64,000 nucleotides of DNA from Jeotgalibaca ciconiae. Its GTDB lineage: Bacteria > Bacillota > Bacilli > Lactobacillales > Aerococcaceae. A program made the translations under genes and the position numbers. Within the stretch, counting starts at the first letter, position 1. Every line of letters begins with the position of its first letter. The notes under the pieces are model-generated. The model did not search any database, was not told the DNA's origin, and saw nothing but the letters and a program-made list of their open reading frames with translations. The DNA lies in contig NZ_CP034465.1 of assembly GCF_003955755.1 (NCBI RefSeq), positions 2,350,001 through 2,414,000 of the forward strand. Reading direction: 5' to 3'. Shown in pieces: positions 57,324 to 64,000 of this stretch.

Positions 57324-59054
57324 GTGGGTTTAATATGGAAATACATTAAACGTTATAAAAAATTCCTGCTTTTAAATATCGTTGGTTCTTTCGGTTTTAT
57401 ATTCGTTGAACTTGGTTTACCGACAATGTTAGCTCGGTTAATTAATGGGGCGATAGCAGGAATCGATCGGGATTTATTCATAAATACAATCCTTATTATG
57501 CTTGCTTTTACAGTAGTTGGCTTTATTGGCAGAGGTGTTGTATCCTATGCAACCAGCCAATTAACTACAAAGATGGTAGCTGAGATGAGGAATGATATGT
57601 ATCACGTTATTCAGACTTTTTCTCACGAAGAGTTTGATCGCTTAGGAGTCTCCTCTCTCGTGACGAGGGTAACGAACGATGCTTTTGTGCTTATGCAGTT
57701 TAGTCAAATGATTTTACGAATGGGATTGACAACTGTTTTGATGATGTTTTCTAGTTTTTATATGATTTTCCAAACAAGTAAATCACTCTCAGCCGTTTTA
57801 ATACCAGCATTTCCGGTTCTTCTAGGAGCAGTTTTGATTATTGGTAAAAAATCACGGCCGTTATCAGAAGCGCAACAATCAAATTTAGATAATATTAACT
57901 TGATTTTACGAGAAGCTTTATCGGGATTGAGAGTCATTCGAGCTTTTGTCAGAGAAAAATTTCAGATGAAACGTTTTGCAATTGTCAATGAAGCTTATAG
58001 TACAGTAAGCAAGAAGTTATTCTATTTAATGGCATGGACACAACCGGTTTTCTCTCATGTTATTAATTGGATTATCATCGGTATCATTTGGTTTGGAGCT
58101 TCTCAGTTAGAAGCTGGCAGCTTGCAGATTGGTAATTTGGTAGCTTATATTGAATATAGTTTCCATGCTTTGTTTTCCTTTTTGAACTTTGCGATTGTCT
58201 TCATGATGTACCCGCGTGCTGCAGTATCAGCTTCACGTATCCAAGAAGTATTTGATACGGAAAGCTCTATCTCGCCCAATGAAGATGGGATTGTTGAGAC
58301 AAAGACGCATGGGTACCTACGATTTGAGAATGTAAGTTTTTCATATCCAGGTAATCATGATACTCCTGTTATTGACAATGTTAGTTTCTCGGCAGAACCG
58401 GGGCAAACGATTGCTTTTATTGGAAGTACCGGAAGTGGAAAATCTACTTTGCTGCAATTGATTCCGCGGTTTTACGATACGACCGAAGGAAGAGTGTTGA
58501 TTGATGGTCATGATGTTCGTGAATATAACTTAGAAGCTCTCCGTCAAAAAATTGGGTATATCCCTCAGAAATCATTGTTGTTCACAGGTACGATTGCGGA
58601 TAACTTGCGCTATGGAAAGTGGGATGCATCAGAAAATGAATTAATTGATGCTTCCGATATTTCTCAAGCGAAAGATTTTATTTTGAAGAAATCAGAAAGA
58701 TTTGAAGAAGTTCTTTCTGAAGGCGGCAGCAACCTCTCAGGGGGTCAGAAGCAGCGTCTTTCAATTGCTCGTGCAGTCGTTCGAAAACCAGACATCTATA
58801 TTTTTGACGATAGCTTTTCAGCTTTGGATTACGCTACTGATGTACGTTTAAGAAGTCGCCTAAAACAGGAAACCGGACAGTCAACGGTTATTATTGTGGC
58901 GCAACGCGTAAGCACGATTCTTCATGCCGATAAAATCATTGTATTAGATGAAGGAAAGAAAGTGGCAGAAGGAACGCACGAAGAATTATTAAGAACAAGT
59001 CAAATATACTATGACATTGCTTCTTCTCAATTGAGAGAGGAGGAACTAGCATGA
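57324..59054 (+). CDS. Heterodimeric ABC multidrug exporter, subunit with degenerate Walker B
   Basis: The 576-residue half-transporter has six membrane helices (about 1-300) and an ATPase domain: Walker A GSTGSGKST, signature NLSGGQKQRLS, Walker B IYIFDDSFSALD. The catalytic glutamate is replaced by aspartate (FDDS), the mark of the non-consensus half of LmrCD/BmrCD-type exporters. GTG 57324 follows GGAGG at 9 bases; ATG 57315 is too close. It overlaps the partner gene by 4 bases. Substrates are unknown; drugs or lipid-linked compounds are usual. Confidence 0.93.
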   Translation: MGLIWKYIKRYKKFLLLNIVGSFGFIFVELGLPTMLARLINGAIAGIDRDLFINTILIMLAFTVVGFIGRGVVSYATSQLTTKMVAEMRNDMYHVIQTFSHEEFDRLGVSSLVTRVTNDAFVLMQFSQMILRMGLTTVLMMFSSFYMIFQTSKSLSAVLIPAFPVLLGAVLIIGKKSRPLSEAQQSNLDNINLILREALSGLRVIRAFVREKFQMKRFAIVNEAYSTVSKKLFYLMAWTQPVFSHVINWIIIGIIWFGASQLEAGSLQIGNLVAYIEYSFHALFSFLNFAIVFMMYPRAAVSASRIQEVFDTESSISPNEDGIVETKTHGYLRFENVSFSYPGNHDTPVIDNVSFSAEPGQTIAFIGSTGSGKSTLLQLIPRFYDTTEGRVLIDGHDVREYNLEALRQKIGYIPQKSLLFTGTIADNLRYGKWDASENELIDASDISQAKDFILKKSERFEEVLSEGGSNLSGGQKQRLSIARAVVRKPDIYIFDDSFSALDYATDVRLRSRLKQETGQSTVIIVAQRVSTILHADKIIVLDEGKKVAEGTHEELLRTSQIYYDIASSQLREEELA

Positions 59055-60826
59055 AACAAGAGAAAAAGTTAAATGATCTTTTACATGTTTGGCAATATAT
59101 AAGAAAATATAAAATCCAATTTTTTGGTTCCATCATATTAACTGTATCAATGACTATCTTGAATGTACTCGAACCATTTGTATTGGGCTTAGCGATTACT
59201 GAATTGGGGAATAACGTAGCTGACATGATACGTGATGTTCCAGGAGCTGGGATTAATTATTTATATTTAAGAAATATTTTGATTATTTATTTTATCCGTG
59301 CGATCGCGTATCAATTGTCGAATTTGTTTTCACAAAGGTTAATGACCAAAGTTGTACAAATGTCTATGCGAGACCTGCGTAGGGATTTAGATGCGAAAAT
59401 TAACCGTCTGCCAGTTTCGTTCTTTGATAGTCAATCGTTTGGGGATGTGTTGAGTCGGGTAACAAATGATGTGGATTCAATCTCAAATGCATTGCAACAA
59501 TCTCTTTTACAAGTTGTGAATGCTATATTGGGGATTACGTTTGCTATCATCATGCTATTGTTTATTAGTTGGAAACTAACAATCGTGGCAATTATCATGA
59601 TTCCTGCAGCATATTTGATTTCGAAGAAAATTACACAGATGTCTCAACCTTATTTCCGCCAACAAGCGAAATATCTTGGTGAATTGAATGGTTTTGTACA
59701 AGAGAATTTAACAGGCTTTTCTGTAATCAAACTCTATGGAAAAGAAGATGATTCTGTTAAAGAGTTTCAACGCATCAATGGTTCTTTACAAAAAAGTGGA
59801 TTTAAAGCAGCATTTGTATCTGGATTAATGACTCCTTTTACAGCGCTAATCTCAAATGGGGCATATATTTTAGTAGCGGTATTAGGGATCTTGGAAGTAT
59901 TCGCTGGTACGATGACAATTGGTAATGTGCAGGCAGTTGCACAATATGTATGGCAAATCAATCAACCCATTTCAACAATCACACAGTTATCTGCTATTAT
60001 CCAGTCTGCAGCTGCAGCAACACAGCGTATTTTTGGCTTTTTAGATGAAGAAGAACTAGTGGAAGAAAAAACAAGCGAGCTTCCTAGCCTGATTAAAGGG
60101 GACATCTCCTTTGAGAATGTTTCTTTTAGTTACAGCGAAGATCAAACATTGATCAAAAATTTTAATGTGGATGTAAAGAGTGGAGATACCGTTGCGATTG
60201 TTGGACCAACCGGTGCTGGAAAGACTACGATGATTAATTTGCTGATGCGTTTTTATGACGTTGATTCTGGAGCAATTACATTAGATGGACATGATATTCG
60301 TACGTTTTCGAGACAAGATTACCGTTCTCAGTTTGGAATGGTATTACAAGATGCTTGGTTGTATCAGGATACCATTCAAGAGAATATCCGTTTTGGGAAT
60401 TTAGGGGCTTCGGATGAGGATGTTATTAGTGCTGCAGAAGCAGCCAATGTTCATCACTTTATTCAAACACTAGGAGAAGGTTATCAAACGGTTATCAACC
60501 AAGAAGCTTCGAATGTCTCGTTAGGACAAAAGCAGTTGCTTACGATTGCACGGACATTTATTGCTGATCCAAAAGTGTTGATTTTAGATGAAGCGACAAG
60601 TTCTGTAGATACTCGTTTAGAAGCTTTGATTCAAAAAGCAATGGCGAAAATCATGAAAGGACGGACAAGCTTTGTAATTGCGCACCGTCTGTCCACGATT
60701 CGTGATGCTGATTTAATCCTAGTGATGGACCAAGGTGAGATTATTGAGCAAGGTACACATGACGATTTGATGGCGCAAGGTGGATTCTACAGCAATCTTT
60801 ATAATAGCCAGTTTCAAGAAGAATAA
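59051..60826 (+). CDS. Heterodimeric ABC multidrug exporter, catalytic-site subunit
   Basis: The 591-residue partner has six helices, Walker A GPTGAGKTT, a canonical Walker B VLILDEATSSVD with the catalytic glutamate and switch AHRLS. Its signature reads VSLGQKQLLT, lacking one glycine of SGGQ. Combined with the first subunit (good signature, poor Walker B) one consensus and one degenerate ATP site result. ATGA overlap supports assembly as a pair. Confidence 0.94.
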   Translation: MKQEKKLNDLLHVWQYIRKYKIQFFGSIILTVSMTILNVLEPFVLGLAITELGNNVADMIRDVPGAGINYLYLRNILIIYFIRAIAYQLSNLFSQRLMTKVVQMSMRDLRRDLDAKINRLPVSFFDSQSFGDVLSRVTNDVDSISNALQQSLLQVVNAILGITFAIIMLLFISWKLTIVAIIMIPAAYLISKKITQMSQPYFRQQAKYLGELNGFVQENLTGFSVIKLYGKEDDSVKEFQRINGSLQKSGFKAAFVSGLMTPFTALISNGAYILVAVLGILEVFAGTMTIGNVQAVAQYVWQINQPISTITQLSAIIQSAAAATQRIFGFLDEEELVEEKTSELPSLIKGDISFENVSFSYSEDQTLIKNFNVDVKSGDTVAIVGPTGAGKTTMINLLMRFYDVDSGAITLDGHDIRTFSRQDYRSQFGMVLQDAWLYQDTIQENIRFGNLGASDEDVISAAEAANVHHFIQTLGEGYQTVINQEASNVSLGQKQLLTIARTFIADPKVLILDEATSSVDTRLEALIQKAMAKIMKGRTSFVIAHRLSTIRDADLILVMDQGEIIEQGTHDDLMAQGGFYSNLYNSQFQEE

Positions 60827-60881
60827 CACCGCCAGTCAATAAATAATGAGGGCAGAAAAAACTTATAAACCCTCGTATATT

Positions 60882-60929
60882 AAAAAAGCTTTCAGTAAAA
60901 CAAAATTGTTTTACTGAAAGCTTTTATTT
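60882..60929. terminator. Bidirectional terminator between the exporter genes and def
   Basis: AAAAGCTTTCAGTAAAACA pairs with TGTTTTACTGAAAGCTTTT; the stem is essentially perfect. Confidence 0.95.
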
Positions 60930-61488
60930 ATCCTAGGACACTTATGTCATCGTCTAGTGCGAATGGTTCGTTTTCATCGATATAATCATAAAACATAATC
61001 CCATTCAAATGATCGATTTCATGTTGAAGGACAATTGCTGGGTATCCTTTAAAACGTTTTTTATAGGTTTTTCCAGTTGTATCTTGGTAACTCACGGTAA
61101 CTCTACTGTGTCGAACAACAAAGCCAGGTACTTCACGGTCAACGGAAAGGCAACCTTCACCATCTTTTAGGCACACACCTTCAACGGAATGGCTAATGAT
61201 TTTTGGGTTAATCATCACTTGTTCCAGCTCTGGAGAATCATCTTCATATTCACCTGGAATGAGCAAGGCGATCATTCTTTTGGATATTGCCAGTTGTGGT
61301 GCTGCAAGACCCACGCCGGCTCTTAAGCCATATTTTTCAGAGATTTCTGGATCTTGGCTATTTCTTAAGAAAGTCAACATTTCTTCGGCAAGGATAACTT
61401 CCTCTTTACTCAAAGGGAAAGAGAGTTCTTCTGCTTTCTGTCTTAAAGCAGGATGTCCTTCCCGGACGATGTCTTCCATTGTAATCAT
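60928..61488 (-). CDS. def: Peptide deformylase
   Basis: Removes the formyl group from nascent N-termini. The 186-residue type 2 enzyme has motif 1 GVGLAAPQ (58-65), motif 2 EGCLSV (111-116, metal ligand C113) and motif 3 HEIDH (156-160). The start [16 protein letters not shown] matches the Bacillus YkrB form; an ATG three codons upstream is possible but too close to AAGGGG. Its 3' end touches the shared terminator. Confidence 0.96.
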   Translation of the reverse strand: MITMEDIVREGHPALRQKAEELSFPLSKEEVILAEEMLTFLRNSQDPEISEKYGLRAGVGLAAPQLAISKRMIALLIPGEYEDDSPELEQVMINPKIISHSVEGVCLKDGEGCLSVDREVPGFVVRHSRVTVSYQDTTGKTYKKRFKGYPAIVLQHEIDHLNGIMFYDYIDENEPFALDDDISVLG

Positions 61489-61620
61489 AATAAACATTTC
61501 CCCTTTTATAACTTAGATATGATTTTTGTTTTCGAAAATAGATTGAATAAGTTTTTTCTCACGAAAAATATCATATCATATATTACTACATATTATTTAA
61601 AAAAGCGAAACTAAAATACA

Positions 61621-61649
61621 TTGTAATTTACATCAAAAAAATGTAAAAT
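61621..61649 (+). promoter_or_regulatory. Promoter of gdhA
   Basis: TTGTAA (61621-61626), 17-base spacer, TAAAAT (61644-61649). Confidence 0.65.
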
Positions 61650-61702
61650 GATAAAATGAGAATTAGGTTAAAAAATTATAAGAAGAAGGAAGGTAATATT
61701 TC

Positions 61703-63049
61703 ATGACAGCAGCGAAAGAGTATATTGAGCATATTTACCAAAAAGTGGAACAGCGAGGAGCTCATCAAGTTGAATTCTTACAAGCCGTGAGAGAAATGTT
61801 TGATACAATCGAGCCTGCTATTGCAAAGAATCCTCAATTTATTAAGTGGAATATTTTAGAGCAGTTAATTGAGCCAGAAAGAATTATTACCTTTCGCGTA
61901 CCCTGGGTAGCGGACGATGGAACGATTCAAGTTAATAAAGGATTTCGTGTGCAATTTAATTCTGCACTTGGACCTTATAAAGGGGGACTCCGATTCCATC
62001 CAACTGTTAATGAAAGTATCTTAAAGTTTTTAGGGTTTGAGCAGATGTTTAAAAACAGTTTGACAGGATTACCAATCGGCGGGGGAAAAGGTGGAGCTGA
62101 TTTTGATCCTAAAGGAAAAAGCGATGAAGAAGTCATGCGTTTTTGCCAATCATTTATGACGGAGTTACAAAAATATATTGGACCTCTAGAAGACATCCCA
62201 GCTGGAGATATCGGGGTGTCAGGTCGCGAGATTGGATATATGTATGGACAATACAAACGGTTAAATGGAGCGCAATCAGGAGTGCTGACAGGGAAGCCGG
62301 TCAGCATGAATGGAAGCTTGGCCAGAACAGAAGCAACTGGATATGGACTTGTATACTATACAGAAGAAATGCTAAAAGCAAATGGTCAATCTTTTAAAGG
62401 GCAAAAAGTAATTGTATCTGGAAGTGGTAACGTAGCAATTTATGCAATTGAGAAGGTTCATGAATATGGTGGCACTGTGATTGCATGCTCTGACTCAAAT
62501 GGGTACATCTACGATGAAAGTGGAATTGATATTGACCTGTTGAAACAACTTAAAGAGGTTGAACGCAAACGTCTAACTGATTACGCGGAACGGAAAGAGG
62601 ATAGTTCATATTACGAAGGAAGCGTTTGGGATTTTGACGTTGACTATTCCATTGCGCTGCCATGTGCGACGCAAAATGAAATCGACGGAGAAAAAGCAAG
62701 CCGAATGGTTAAAAATGGCGTCTACTGCGTTAGTGAAGGGGCAAATATGCCAAGTAATCTAGATGCAATTCATGTTTACTTAGATAACAAAATCTTTTAT
62801 GGTCCTGCAAAAGCAGCTAATGCTGGAGGAGTAGCGACAAGTGCCTTAGAAATGGCGCAAAATGCTCAACATGGACACTGGACATTTGAAAGAGTCGATC
62901 AAGAATTGCAAGTAATAATGAAAAACATATTTAAAACAGTGGAAGAAACTGCTTCTGAATATGACCTGGCAGGTAATTATCTGGCTGGTGTTAATATTGC
63001 CTCTTTTCTGAATGTGGCAAATGCAATGATTTTTCAAGGAATCGTTTAA
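61703..63049 (+). CDS. gdhA: NADP-specific glutamate dehydrogenase
   Basis: Interconverts 2-oxoglutarate plus ammonia and glutamate, linking carbon and nitrogen metabolism. The 448 residues match the hexameric small GDH family: GPYKGGLRFHPTVN (about 91-104), PIGGGKGGADFDPKG with the catalytic lysine, DIPAGDIGVSGREIGYM, and the nucleotide-binding VIVSGSGNVAIYA. NADP preference is inferred from the family subtype. AGAAGGAAGG precedes the ATG; it is monocistronic. Confidence 0.96.
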   Translation: MTAAKEYIEHIYQKVEQRGAHQVEFLQAVREMFDTIEPAIAKNPQFIKWNILEQLIEPERIITFRVPWVADDGTIQVNKGFRVQFNSALGPYKGGLRFHPTVNESILKFLGFEQMFKNSLTGLPIGGGKGGADFDPKGKSDEEVMRFCQSFMTELQKYIGPLEDIPAGDIGVSGREIGYMYGQYKRLNGAQSGVLTGKPVSMNGSLARTEATGYGLVYYTEEMLKANGQSFKGQKVIVSGSGNVAIYAIEKVHEYGGTVIACSDSNGYIYDESGIDIDLLKQLKEVERKRLTDYAERKEDSSYYEGSVWDFDVDYSIALPCATQNEIDGEKASRMVKNGVYCVSEGANMPSNLDAIHVYLDNKIFYGPAKAANAGGVATSALEMAQNAQHGHWTFERVDQELQVIMKNIFKTVEETASEYDLAGNYLAGVNIASFLNVANAMIFQGIV

Positions 63050-63052
63050 TAT

Positions 63053-63104
63053 AAAGAGCAAAATGATAGGGATTATGAGAATTCCTATCATTTTGCTCTT
63101 TTTA
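63053..63104 (+). terminator. Terminator after gdhA
   Basis: AAAGAGCAAAATGATAGG (63053-63070) pairs with CCTATCATTTTGCTCTTT, followed by T-run. Confidence 0.95.

Positions 63105-64000
<896 letters not shown>

Overview
The window is a low-GC Gram-positive chromosome segment. Gene order (rpsD / ezrA-nifZ-thiI-tpx, valS-folC-radC-mreBCD, rplU-prp-rpmA, ytxK-ackA, 6S RNA-rarA, iscS-mnmA-recD2, alaS-ireB-ruvX, mltG-udk-greA, rpoY-rnjA, def and pdhA) follows the Firmicutes plan. The fused glutathione synthase gshF, the ireB regulator, liaFSR and an LmrCD/BmrCD-like exporter point to Lactobacillales, most likely a Carnobacteriaceae- or Enterococcaceae-like lactic acid bacterium. The family assignment is inference. 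No phage, plasmid or CRISPR array is present.

Layout. 0-2 kb: end of a siderophore ABC ATPase gene and an orphan BNR-repeat protein. 2-8 kb: rpsD with a leader, ezrA, nifZ-thiI (tRNA 4-thiouridine) and tpx. 8-18 kb: T-box/valS, folC, then radC split by a group II intron in its JAMM motif; behind it an accessory patch with a dead IS30-type element and the tail of a GH1 glucosidase. 18-21 kb: cold-shock gene and mreBCD. 21-25 kb: T-box controlled amino-acid (probably histidine) ABC transporter and an MFS transporter. 25-30 kb: L21 leader, rplU-prp-rpmA, a ytxK-like methylase gene, small membrane proteins, ackA. 30-36 kb: uspA, 6S RNA, rarA, gshF overlapping a site-2-protease-like gene. 36-43 kb: iscS, DUF1831, FNT channel, TraX-like protein, mnmA, recD2. 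43-51 kb: lipid kinase, T-box/alaS, ireB, ruvX, DUF1292, a duplicated 97-bp leader repeat before mltG, udk, greA. 51-57 kb: a cluster of mobile palindromic repeats, liaFSR, HesB-like protein, rnjA, rpoY. 57-64 kb: heterodimeric ABC exporter, def, gdhA and the start of pdhA.

How the genes work together: the window is mostly housekeeping: translation (rpsD, valS, alaS, L21, L27 with its protease, def), tRNA thiolation (two cysteine desulfurases each near its own thiolase gene), envelope growth (ezrA, mreBCD, mltG, ireB, liaFSR), redox defence (tpx, gshF), DNA repair (recD2, rarA, ruvX, radC) and central metabolism (ackA, gdhA, pdhA). Three T-boxes, an L21 leader, a candidate S4 leader and 6S RNA are visible.

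The most unusual content is non-coding. A 153-bp palindromic element occurs in five complete-length copies plus decayed ones; one copy sits in the IS30 transposase between two TA dinucleotides, and paired changes preserve its hairpin. A second family of 3'-UTR hairpins begins with GAGTGKGAAAAAA. A tandem 88-bp unit with competing stems precedes mltG.
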